From NCBI GenBank assembly GCA_007844125.1, contig CM017556.1, positions 75,537,618-75,601,617 of the forward strand: DNA of 64,000 nucleotides, in the 5' to 3' direction. The notes beneath the pieces are model-generated. The model made no database searches, was not told the origin of the DNA, and was given only the letters and a program-made list of their open reading frames with translations. This DNA comes from Sinonovacula constricta (Eukaryota; Mollusca; Bivalvia; Cardiida; Solecurtidae). Below are positions 1 to 11,100 of this stretch, piece after piece. Numbering within the stretch: the stretch's first letter is position 1; the number at the start of each line of letters is the position of its first letter. Both the position numbers and the translations under genes were made by a program.

Positions 1-1585
1 AGAAATGTGCTATCCAGAATACTGGAGATTTGAAATAGGATCAAATTAATTTCAAGTTCCACTAACGATATAATTATTCTCCTCGTGATATTGAGTGGTT
101 TGAAACAATAGATGTTACATTCACATTTTCTGAAACAAAATGGTTTAAGCGTTGTTGAAAATATCCTATACCTATTTCAATTCACAGTCATGAATTCGTG
201 TCAATAACTTGGCCCACGGTAAAAGACATAGCGAACACTATTTTGCGATTAAGGTCCCCATGCATAATACTGCTGAATATGTTAGATGTTAAGAGCCTAA
301 CCAACTCAGCTATTATCAAACACGTGTTTTGGTAAACTTCCCTTCTTTGGAATTTGAAAAAAAATATTTTTACTCCTCCAAATATGAAGAGCATTCATAT
401 GTACAAAATAGTTAACATATTACAACGAAAATAGTCAAAACAAGTGTTTTGGTTAACTTTCCCTTCCTTGGAAGTACAGTCAAACCCAGCACATTATTAA
501 CCATAGCGTATCTAATAGGAAACGGTTATCCTGGAAAGGTTAAAGTGTCAGTGCCAACTAGAAAAAAGACTGCAGTTTTAACACTAAAGTCGCTGTTTCT
601 GTCGACTTTCCTTAAACGTAATTATAGCCTAGCGACTCAAACGGTCCCTTATAGACCTTAAAAGCCAGAAAATTACAGCACTTTCTAATAAGCTCAATTA
701 AACCCGCTTTCTTGACACACTTTTGTCATTATAAGTGGCATAAATAATTTTATATGGACATTAACATTTTCTTACTGGTACCAAATAGCAGAGGTATTTG
801 TCTTGACGCAACAAAGGAGCGCATGGATACGACATAAAAGTAGTTCCAGACCAAAGGTTACATCCAGTAACTGTTTAGTGCCATTTTCTGACAGGCTTAC
901 ATAATCATCTATAATTTCATGATATTCCAGAGAATGTATCGATATCAACCCAAAGAAAGCTGAACAGAGAAGCTGAAATTTCATTTGATAAATAGATGGA
1001 AACAGATATATTTATGCAAAATGTCCATTAAAGTAAGTAGGTATATATCCAACCTGTATTAATGAAAAATGAAATTATTCAATTTGTGTAAATATATAAC
1101 CGTGACATTTCTGATTTTGGATTGAATAATCCATTAAGAATATCACAAATTTAGTTTGAAATGTAAATAACTCATTTTCTTGTTTCATAGACGGTTAGGC
1201 ATTAGGTACTTAACATAATTTACAGTGGTAAGAGTCCACAAACATCACCGCAATACTGTTGTAACTAACGATACGTTCGATGTTGTTGGAATCCAAATAC
1301 TATTTATTTATTTAACTATTTACTAAAATCAGCATTAAACACCATGCAGTTAGTCCATGCATAAAACAGTAAATACGATACATACAAAGCTTTGCTTGCC
1401 AACGCTCATCTTACCGATACGTGGACCCAAACCTTACTATCTATTTAAAGCCTTATCTACTGCTCGGGCTCAAGTCACCATTTTCACACCAATAATTTTC
1501 AAGTCTTGGGATAACAAATTTCATGTGATAAAATGTGAGGTTTTAAGCTTTTTTATAAAATGTTGCAAAATTAAAATGCATCCAT
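1..1585. other. Unique A/T-rich DNA, no gene seen
   Basis: No open frame here exceeds about 100 codons and none resembles a known protein. I see no tandem repeat, tRNA-like segment or transposon end. It could be intergenic or intronic; the sequence does not say which. Confidence 0.5.
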
Positions 1586-1775
1586 TTAGCAACAGTGAAA
1601 GTATTTCTGTTCCACATCAACAAACTTGCAACACTGAAAGTAAATATTTTCAATAAAATCTTTCAAAATCGAAAGTAAAACTGCAACATAAAATCTTGAA
1701 AGTAAACAGTTTCCATGTAATCTTGCATCATTTAAAGGAAAACCTTGCAACATTGAAAGTAAGTCACTACTCGAA
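1586..1775. repeat. Degenerate short tandem repeat (CTTGCAACACTGAAAGTAAA-like)
   Basis: The phrase 'tgcaac-ttgaaagtaa' recurs about four to five times at irregular spacing (near 1594, 1625, 1683 and 1745). Copies are diverged and separated by variable A/T-rich spacer, so this looks like an old decayed minisatellite. Confidence 0.45.
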
Positions 1776-2808
1776 ACTAGGAAATGATAGATAGCTATCA
1801 GGTCTGGTAGAACCTGTGGTCCTTGTGCCACTGTAGACAGCTTGGGGTCTCATTTAACACAAGCTGTGCGCCACTATCCTAACACAGATGACAATCGTGG
1901 TACTGATGACACCCATATCTAGATTCATATCCTGATATTATCATGACAACATCCCGCACAATTGATGTCCAGTCAGATATAATGTAAATTAGACCCAAAA
2001 AATAGGGCAATTTATACATTTGTAAGCATCCACAATGCCATTATTAGACTTACATCATTAAATAAAGTCACATGCTTCAACAAGGGCTCTTAATCATTTA
2101 ACCGTTATTGTGAAACTACTAATAAAATGAAATGTAAAGAAACATTATTGTTAACAGTCTTTGTAAACAAACAATATGATTATATCTCTTTATTCCTCTA
2201 AGTATGAAGAATGCAAGAATATATAAATACAAATTCAGCATACAATATAAACAGAGCGCAAAGTATGAACAATCCAGGAAAAGAACAAACATTACATTTA
2301 GACTCAATTCTATGTGAAACAAGAGCAAAAGATATATAGGCAATACATCGTGGGTCAAGCGGGTCCAAAATAAACAAAGAAGTTTGAAATTCGTGGTACT
2401 GGCCGAAAACAATAGTTGTACACATACATTTTTAGACAAAAAAATGTCATATATTTAAAATCTTTGTGACCAGATATGTGATTTACTTTATACTGCTTAT
2501 GGAAAACAACACAGTTGTGCCATCAGCCGTTATAAAGACAACTGATAATAGAATTGTTTTAAAGATACAACCATTATCAAACGGTAGTAAAAGAGGATAG
2601 CTATATAGAGTTATAAATGGTTACATATAAATACTTATAGTTACATATAGTTACATATAGTTTTATTTATAACTATATTTAGTTATATACGGCGTTGTCG
2701 TCAAACTTACTTACTGCTTAGACCTGTGTGGTGCTTTACCACAAGTCTGTAAATAATGGTGTTAGTGGTATAATGATTAAAAAGCATTCAACGTTAGATG
2801 TGTAGGAA
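1776..2808. other. Unique A/T-rich DNA with a small GTTACATATA-type simple repeat
   Basis: No gene seen. Around 2615-2690 the words 'gttacatata' and 'gttataaat' recur as low-complexity sequence. Open frames of 75-106 codons on the minus strand (2119-2439) are hydrophobic and A/T-driven, with no family resemblance. Confidence 0.45.
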
Positions 2809-2942
2809 GAATACACGGTATAAATGTCAAACACACAGCTATCGAGCCCGATAGATGCAATGTAATGTCTTATGAGAATACACAGTATAAATGTCAAACA
2901 CACAGGTATCGAGCACGATAGATGCAATGTAATGTCTTATGT
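2809..2942. repeat. Tandem duplication, 67-bp unit, two copies
   Basis: The segment starting GAATACACGGTATAAATGTC at 2809 is repeated from 2876 with only a few substitutions (for example cggt/cagt, agct/aggt and gccc/gcac). Each copy ends in 'aatgtaatgtcttatg'. The near identity indicates a fairly recent duplication. Confidence 0.9.
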
Positions 2943-3376
2943 GGTGTAGAAACATACTTCATTCTTCTAACCATTATGACAATATAGCAGATACAAACAA
3001 CAAAATGAACATGATAGTCTTGTAAATAAATACAATACACAACTTACCGATGTTTCGTATATCCGAAATAATGGCCTGTTTCAGCTCAACATCTCAACTA
3101 CGAATGACCTACTATAGCAGGCAGTTGTATAAAGGAAAAGAAATATATCTTAATATTGTTATTCTTATTTAAATTTGCATTTGTAACGAAAGGGACCGCC
3201 AGTCGCTCATGTGTACATTGAATTAGCATAAATGGTAATGTAAAAGTAATGAATATGATGGGCTATTATGCATACATAAGAAAAGCAAACAAATAAAACA
3301 TGAAACGGAAAAAATTAATGTGCACAATGTCTGAAAAAGTTCTTGATGTGAAATAGAGAAGATTTGAAATTGTAAG
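2943..3376. other. Unique DNA, nothing recognised
   Basis: A/T-rich sequence left of the first large satellite array. No gene, RNA or repeat structure was found. Confidence 0.5.
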
Positions 3377-4709
3377 CACAGTGGTTCGAGAGTTTATAAC
3401 ACTAGTTCGAGAGTACTCAAGACCGTGGTTCGAAAGTTTATAACACACTAGTTCGAGAGAACTCAACACAGTGGTTCGAGAGTTTATAACACACTAGTTC
3501 GAGAGAACTCAACACAGTGGTTCGAACGTTTATAACACACTAGTTCGAGAGAACTCAGCACAGTGGTTCGAGAGTTTATAACACACTAGTTCGAGAGAAC
3601 TCAACACAGTGGTTCGAGAGTTTATAACACACTAGTTCGAGAGAACTCAACACAGTGGTTCGAGAGTATATAACACACTAGTTCGAGAGAACTCAACACA
3701 GTGGTTCGAGAGTTTATAACACACTAGTTCGAGAGAACTCAACACAGTGGTTCGAGAGTTTATAACACATTAGTTCGAGAGAACTCAACACCGTGGTTTG
3801 AGAGTTTATAACACATTAGTTCGAGAGAACTCAACACCGTGGTTCGAGAGTTTATAACGCACTAGTTTGAGAGTACTCAACACCGTGGTTCGAGAGTTTA
3901 TAACGCACTAGCTCGAGAGTACTCAACACAGTGGTTCTAGAGTTTATAACACATTAGTTCGAGAGAACTCAACACCGTGGTTCGAGAGTTTACAACGCAC
4001 TAGCTCGAGAGAACTCAACACCGTGGTTCGAGAGTTTATAACGCACTAGTTCGAGAGTACTCAACACCGTGGTTCGAGAGTTTATAACGCACTAGCTCGA
4101 GAGTACTCAACACCGTGGTTCGAGAGTTTATAACGCACTAGTTCGAGAGAACTCAACACCATGGTTCGAGAGTTTATAACGCACTAGCTCGAGAGTACTC
4201 AACACCGTGGTTCGAGAGTTTATAACGCACTAGTTCGAGAGTACTCAACACCGTGGTTCGAGAGTTTATAACACACTAGTTCGAGAGAACTCAACACCGT
4301 GGTTCGAGAGTTTATAACGCACTAGCTCGAGAGTACTCAACACCGTGGTTCGAGAGTTTATAACGCACTAGCTCGAGAGAACTCAACACCGTGGTTCTAG
4401 AGTTTATAACGCACTAGCTCGAGAGAACTCAACACCATGGTTCTAGAGTTTATAACGCACTAGCTCGAGAGAACTCAACACCGTGGTTCGAGAGTTTATA
4501 ACGCACTAGTTCGAGAGAACTCAACACCGTGGTTCGAGAGTTTATAACGCACTAGTTCGAGAGTACTCAACACCGTGGTTCGAGAGTTTATAACGCACTA
4601 GTTCGAGAGTACTCAACACCATGGTTCGAGAGTTTATAACGCACTAGTTCGAGAGAACTCAACACCGTTGTTCGAGAGTTTATAACGCACTAGTTCGAGA
4701 GTACTCAAG
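3377..4709. repeat. Minisatellite array, 46-bp unit (dimer of 23-mers), about 29 copies
   Basis: Starts of GTGGTTCGAGAG recur every 46 bp (for example 3425 and 3471). Each unit has two halves of 23 bp: GTGGTTCGAGAGTTTATAAC plus 'aca', and CTAGTTCGAGAGAACTCAAC plus 'aca'. Both halves share the core GTTCGAGAG, so the 46-mer is a diverged dimer of an older 23-mer. Variants are not randomly mixed. Left copies carry 'acacac', 'gagaac' and 'cacag', while right copies (from about 3840) carry 'acgcac', 'gagtac' or 'gagaac', and 'caccg'. This points to local homogenisation. The repeat has no coding reading. Confidence 0.97.
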
Positions 4710-4884
4710 ATTCGAATTCACCAAGCAGGTCGTGTTCGAGAGTTTTAAATACTTTGTTCGAGATGTTTGCAGACTATCAGATTGCGTCATCAAGTTTATC
4801 ACTGTCGAGAGTACTCAACACAGTGGTTCGAGAGGTTGCACCAGCAGGTCTTCTCGATTAAATACTTTGTTTAATTGTTTGCTG
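4710..4884. repeat. Decayed right edge of the 46-bp array with a larger duplicated block
   Basis: Array words (TTCGAGAG, GAGTACTCAACACAGTGG) persist but are scattered. A block of about 50 bp containing 'gcaggtc', 'taaatactttgtt' and 'gtttgc' occurs at about 4719-4771 and again at about 4838-4882. The array edge has therefore been duplicated as a larger segment. Confidence 0.75.
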
Positions 4885-6839
4885 ATATTTTGCGCCGTCT
4901 TCTGTGGTAAATAATGTAGGTTGGCCATTTTTCTGGATTGTCCAGTTTGCCAGAAGATTCTTCAAATGCATAGCATATTTACTTTTAGCTATTTCACGTG
5001 ACACCTTGTAAACTAATTCCAAGTTTGTGACACTGTTGAAATATTGTAAGAAGATAATTTTTAAATGAAGGATTTTTAAATTAAAGACTAACATTATATA
5101 ACATATAACTATATTACAGTTTAAATTGAGTGCCTCCTCCAGATCAAAGAAAACACATTGAGACCACAAGAAAAACTTCAAAAGATATGACGAATATGTC
5201 AGTTAAGAGGAACATAATCTAATTGAAAAAAGAAGATGATAGGTTATGTCGGGACGTTTCTGAAAACTGATATTAAAAAGTATGGTTTATTTATTTTATT
5301 TAAGTCGAAAATAAGAAAATAAGGATCAAGTTTATATAACATTAATTACGAAATCTGACAGCAATTAAACTGAATGACATTCAAATGCGTCACAAAGATC
5401 ATACTCCCAGTGGTCTGGTCCGTGAACTCCATACAAAAGACAAGTTTATAGGCAAGTATAAATACAAGACTTGTGGAAATGTATTTCCTGAAACGTAATA
5501 TCGATTAAAGATTGTCTAACCTGTCATTACATAAACGTGTGTCAGCGTGTAATATTGTTGATACAGTTACATTTTCTTTATCTTTTGTTACACAGTGCCA
5601 TACCAGTTTGGCAGTATGCAATTTCATGAATTCTTATAATACCCGATAGCCTTTTATTTTGTACTTGCAGTTACTTCATTCCTATCTTGTGTAATTCAGC
5701 TGTTCATTTGGCTTAATTTCATTATGATCACAACGAATGAAAATTATTCCTATTGTGGCTTTCTCGTCAGCTTATTTTTTTCTGATATAATTTATGACAA
5801 CTTAAACAGGTCAATGTCATTATTTAGACTAGAAGAAGACGACAATACCACAAAGACGCCGTCTAGAGTGGTGGTACCGTAGTCGTCGTCACTGTATATT
5901 TCTCTATCAGATCATGGCCGATAATCCTCTGGAGTCTGTATATCCATGTTTATATGTGTTCTTATCTACTAGTAGTCAAATAAGTACGGTATGTATTTAG
6001 GAATATAAAGTCATAATGAATTTACAGAAGGATCGTACTCAGAGCTCGTTCAAACAGATTTGCCAACATTGCCGATATGTATGACGCTAGTAGATAAACC
6101 AGACAGCCTGGCTGACTTTCAGACTTCCCCGGACGTTGGACGACAAACACAAGAATTCCTATCTAATGACATGGTACACAATCCTGACAATTTATACCCC
6201 CACGCCCCTTGTCAGGAATAGACACAGCTTCTGTGGGGAGTACAGTAAGAGTAGTTTTACAGTTTCTGCTTTAGGATAGATACGGTTCTTTTGTTTTTAA
6301 ATAGCTTGCACACCCAGACAATTATCATTAGTCAAAATAGACGTGACAGCGCGGACATTAAGAGGTGTTAAATGATACTACGTTTAGTCCATGTTTATAT
6401 ACTTAATTTGACTTTTTCCAAGCGTTTAATCGTAAACTGCAATTCCTGCTACATGTATTTGTACTTTCGAGGAGTATTTGTATCACAATTTAACCTTTGT
6501 AAATGTGTAAAAATGTTCTTAGTATTGTATTTGATGTTCTGGCTATTGTTCTTTTGTTATTCGCCAAGGTATTATGACTTTCAAACAACCAAATAATAAT
6601 TTTATAAAAAGCATGTTGTACTTGTTCCCACCCCCTTGGGACTCCAAAACTTTTCTTAATATTTAAATCCATTTAATGTATCCTAGAGCTATCCTGACGC
6701 TGAACACAGGTGGGAAGGCTAAGATTAACCATAAGTTCGTGATAATGACATTGCTCTAACCTAAATGTTCATGTTCTATAGTGTTAACTGCTGTTATAAA
6801 TTCCAAGAGCGATACAAACTCGATTAACAGACCTATTAT
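4885..6839. other. Unique A/T-rich DNA, no gene seen
   Basis: No repeats, RNA genes or protein-like frames were recognised. Open frames (up to 107 codons on the minus strand at 4858-5181) have A/T-driven composition and no motif. Confidence 0.5.
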
Positions 6840-7760
6840 GTTTTCCCGGTCAAGCTCATTGGGGAATTACCCCTTTGAGCATTGGAATCCTGCTTTTTCG
6901 TGTCCATTGGAAGGATGTTTGGAGCCGAAACAAACACAGAAGCCCGCTTGCATCCACGGTCCAACTTAAGCAAATTTGCATCCCATTTAATTCATCTCCT
7001 CTTAAAACCTATTGGGATTTGTCCGCGATGATCACATTTACTGCCGCAAATTGCCTCCCGAAATCGTAGAAATAAAACACATCGCATCGCAGCCGCAAAA
7101 ACTTCCATTTCGCTGTAAAAGTCATGATATCAAATTGGTGGCCCCATTAACTACATTATACCGTTGTCTTAAGGTGAAATCAGAAACCCCTAAGCAATAT
7201 CGGGACGCAAATGGCGTATGGGGGAATGCATTTCGTTTCCTGTTCCAGGGCAAATGGATCGAGAAAGGCACGTCTTGGTGGTATAATAATACAAGTCGTC
7301 TTAACAAACTTTATTGATATTTACGCGTATTTTCTTTGCTGGGTCCCATTTATTAGGAAGCACTGGTGCCAAGAACGAGAGATCTTTGTCACATCGTCGA
7401 CTGATTTTTCAAAATCCGTGAGGGATCGATTTTAATAAAAGGCCATGAAACTATGATTACCGAAAACACACACAGGGTGTTTCCTTTCACAAATAGCTTG
7501 TCTTTTGACTTAGGCGGATGATTGAAGGTTGTTTGACGATGGAGCGGCCGTTTCGGTCGCCAAACATCCATTACCGACCAACGAAATGGCTTCCCTTCGC
7601 AACATGAGATGTGTTTTAAAGGCTCCGGCAGCGAGATGGTTTCGTGGAGGGCGTTACAGAATAAAAGGAAATGATAGGCTTTGCTGGAACGTTGTTTTAC
7701 TATCATTTATACTGCCGCAAGTTATTGTTAATGGAATTAAGTGGTTGAGAAGCTAGCCCT
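6840..7760. promoter_or_regulatory. Complex, G/C-richer island; candidate conserved non-coding element
   Basis: This stretch of about 0.9 kb is visibly less A/T-rich and has higher word complexity than its surroundings, with no internal repeats. Short frames of 60-105 codons are open on both strands and in several frames, and they overlap, so none is convincing as an exon. Sites such as an octamer-like 'atttgcat' and 'atttaattcat' near 6970-6995 are seen. This is the usual look of a long-range enhancer, but the call is inference. An old transposon fragment or an unrecognised exon remains possible. Confidence 0.25.
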
Positions 7761-9599
7761 ATTCTAGCAATGGTGACGGTTTGCCGTGGTTAAAGCGTCA
7801 AAACCAAATTGAAAGGCATGTGCAAGGAAAAGCAATGGACGAGGATTCTTTCTTTAATACAGATTAATGTCGACTTGGGAAGCAAGTATAGTCCATTTGA
7901 TGTCATTTTGTAACTGTAATGAGTTCTAATGACATTGAGTTTGCTTGAACTATTGGGGTATACTATTTGGTAAAATTATAAACAAATAGTATTTATTCAA
8001 ATGTACACATGATCGTGTTGTAATGATTGTTCCATACACGTAGATTGCTCGATTTTTTGTTTGTTTTGTTTACCATTGGAACGAAATGTATAGATGGCTC
8101 CTGTGTTTCGTCCATGCTGTGCAAATTGGTTGTTTAACTTAACATGTTAATTAAATTTCCTGGCTAATAGTTTATTGTTGAATATATGCATTACGTAACC
8201 ATTTATTATCTCATAAACGACTGGGTATCGGGTGTATTTCCACGATATCAGTTACCGCTGCACACCTGTGGTCCACAGGTAGCGTAATACTGCAGTTACC
8301 TCCCTTGCATCGTGGGCATTCTGGTATGCTACATGTACCTTGAGCAGGTGTATTATGTTTGCTGACGCACATAGGTTAAATCTTTAACTCCCAACCGGCT
8401 TAACACAAGTTGAACATGCCTATACAAGAAGCGTAGATCCAGATCGGCAAAGTTTTAAGATATGCCCTCTTTTTTGCCGTGTCTAGCTGTATGCCTATAT
8501 GTATTGCTTGTAGTTTAGTATATCACTAAGAAAGAATCTGGGTTTCTGAACAAATATAGTAGGGCACGGGTCAAAGCCGACTCCGTGTCCGCTCCGACGG
8601 GGCCATCTAAGGTGAGTGACCTTATTCCGATCATGGTCACTGCAGGTGTCAACTGGTCAGTTATGTTTTCGTTTTATTTGTTGTAGAAGTCCTTCATTCA
8701 GAAAATGTAATTGATTTCATTGTGCGCTCAGCCTGGCTGACCACTTTAGGGACGGGCGAGAAAATTAGCGTCGCTCTTTTCTTGTTCACTGGCTCGAGTG
8801 GTCGAGAAGCCAGGTCGGGGTGAATAGAACAAATTAAGAGCATCATTAGCTGCCGGTCTGTCCCAAGCTTCCTTCAGCGATATGGCCACGACAGACCTAA
8901 TAAATGGTGGATGTTGGTCTGTACTATCCAATGTGTTTGAAAATAGGGTTTGTCTTAAAAAGAAAACAATGATGTTTTCTTTTTCTTATCTCTTCCGTCC
9001 TTACATAATACGGTGTAACTATCATGTAACTAAAATGGACAATTCAGTATATTATAAAAAGGTATTTGATGTTTGGTCAAGGTAATGTAGAATAATGAAA
9101 GCGACTTTTGAAAAAAATCGCTTGGTCCACTTACTGAACACAGTTAACTAAAAGCTATAAATAATAAGACAAGGTTTTAGTTCTCCAGGACTACTCTATC
9201 TAGGAATGCTTAATTTAGTTCTCTAGAACTGCTCTATTTAGTTCTCTAGACAAGTCTTTATTAAATAAGCAAATTATAAGTCATATAAAGTACCGCGTCT
9301 GTAAGGTCCTGAATTGACTGTGAAGTCGATAAACTTCAGAACTCGTTTACTCAATAATACAAACAGGCATTTATATAATCATATATATGGTCATATATTT
9401 GTTCAATAAGGCGAAGTTCGTTTTACTTTAAATGAAACAAAATGTTGCCAACTTTCTTTATCTCCACAAATTATATATCGGTTTTACATATTCATTACAT
9501 TATTCTTTTTTTCTTAGCCGATCGACTGACTGCAAAATCTACTCTATTCCTGCGTACATGTGCTTGCAAATCCACTCTAAATAAAGGCTCTGTCCAGTT
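7761..9599. other. Unique DNA with a short hairpin and a few simple repeats
   Basis: No gene seen. At 8264-8280 there is a perfect palindrome, ACCTGTGG-T-CCACAGGT, containing E-box-like CACCTG/CAGGT halves. Around 9179-9270 the phrase 'tttagttctctaga' recurs about three times. An isolated consensus splice donor (AAG|GTGAGT) lies at 8609-8617, but no convincing exon could be built on it. Confidence 0.45.
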
Positions 9600-9665
9600 A
9601 CACCTTAAGCAGTAACAGGTACTGAAGATCCCGGGTTCAAGTTCGGACCGCGACATTTCAAAGCT
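9600..9665 (+). repeat. Possible tRNA-derived (SINE-like) fragment
   Basis: It contains a box-B-like GGGTTCAAGTTCGG at about 9632 preceded by an anticodon-arm-like stretch. No convincing box A was found, so this is a weak call for an eroded SINE head. Confidence 0.2.
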
Positions 9666-10867
9666 GCTACAATATCAGTACTCATTGCAAGAAAGCAAGC
9701 AACTGCATGTATAAAGGCAGGTCCACGACTGAACCGGTGTTAGAATAAAGTGACTTTGTGTGGCATACATGTACCTACATCTGAATCAAGTGGACATCGT
9801 CTCTGGAACTAGTAGATTGTATGTAGGACGATAAACACAAACAAATATAAAGCAATACAGCATGCGTTGCGGTCATAATATTTGACAGTTGTTCGCAGCA
9901 GAGCCGCGGTAGAAGGGTCAGACTGTCCCCGCAGCCTTTCGTCACTGCCACCATCCATAAACTACAAATGTACACCTTCTAGCTTTATGAGACGATTCTT
10001 GTCAATAAAGACGACAGCTCTTCTTGTTTGACCAATCACTTTGGTCAGCTTTTACGGTTATTTTATGATCATTACGTTGATGATTTTATGTCTGTTGTAC
10101 AGGTCGGCTTATCAATCTCACGCCATTCGTGTGATTGTGCCTCCGGGCAACTGGATGTAGCTTGACCGACTGATTGAGTGATGGTCGCCTTACGATCAGG
10201 GTCGGCTGTGGTCACCTATGGTCAGCCTATGGTCGACCATCGGCGTCCGGTTGTGGATGGATAGAGACACCATACCTTAACATTTATGGTCTTTCCTACC
10301 TTAATGCACTTTATGAGAAGTATCGTCATATACAATATAATTATGTTTCATGATGTTGGGAACTTATTATAGTCACAATTAATAAGGACTATAATTAATT
10401 TGTGCCTTTTCAAATGATTGTCGGTTTTCTGTTGTGCATTCAAATTATTTTCGAACTTAAACCATTTAGAAGGAAGTGCATAGTGATAAATCAGACAGCG
10501 ATTTGCTTGATAAATTATAAATAAGAATGGATTAAGTATGATAATATATATTAAACTACACTAGCGAAAGTACTTCAAGAGGTGTTGTCCCTATCCTAAA
10601 TTAGAATGATTAATAATAAAACATATACACTGAGTATATGCATCTTCTATGTATGATGAATAACATTGAATATCCAAGCCCTTATAATTGTCCCCAACTG
10701 TTTACAGTTCCAAAACACAAACTGACAATACAATCTTGATGTTTGTAAAGAACGGAATATGTTTTGCTTTCACAAAATATGCATATATCTGAATTAACCC
10801 AATAAACATTAAATATATAATACAATGTTACATAGGCCTAGACGACCTAAAGTGCTGCACAATTTAG
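9666..10867. other. Unique DNA, nothing recognised
   Basis: No coding, RNA or repeat structure was found. The short stretch at about 10190-10230 repeats 'gtcggctgtggtcacctatggtca' words loosely. Confidence 0.45.
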
Positions 10868-11100
10868 GATGCCCTTGGTGGAGTGGTGGTGTCGCGAACT
10901 TGTTGTTCCTCTGACATCTTGCCTCTCAGCGCGTGGGTTCGAATCCCGTCGAGGAGAAGGACCTGAAGTTCTTCCAGCTAGTCCGCGGTTGCAAAGCAGC
11001 TGGACGTCACTTTCATGAACATATTTTTCACGCTGCAGTGTAGTTAAGACAAATATATATTACAAAAAAAGATACAAGACAATCCAAAACACAAGACACA
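10868..11100 (+). mobile_element. tRNA-derived SINE
   Basis: Box A TGGTGGAGTGG is at 10876-10886 and a perfect box B GGTTCGAATCC at 10936-10946. This is the internal RNA polymerase III promoter of a tRNA-like head, with spacing like a long-variable-arm tRNA. A non-tRNA body follows with the word GAAGTTCTTCCAG at 10965-10977, which is also found at a comparable place in the SINE at 49086. The 3' end is A-rich (about 11050-11100). The head does not fold as a full cloverleaf, so it is a SINE rather than a tRNA gene. Confidence 0.7.

Noticed and set aside
3377..4709. CRISPR-like array of regular repeats
   Set aside because: The units are head-to-tail without unique spacers, and the genome context is eukaryotic.
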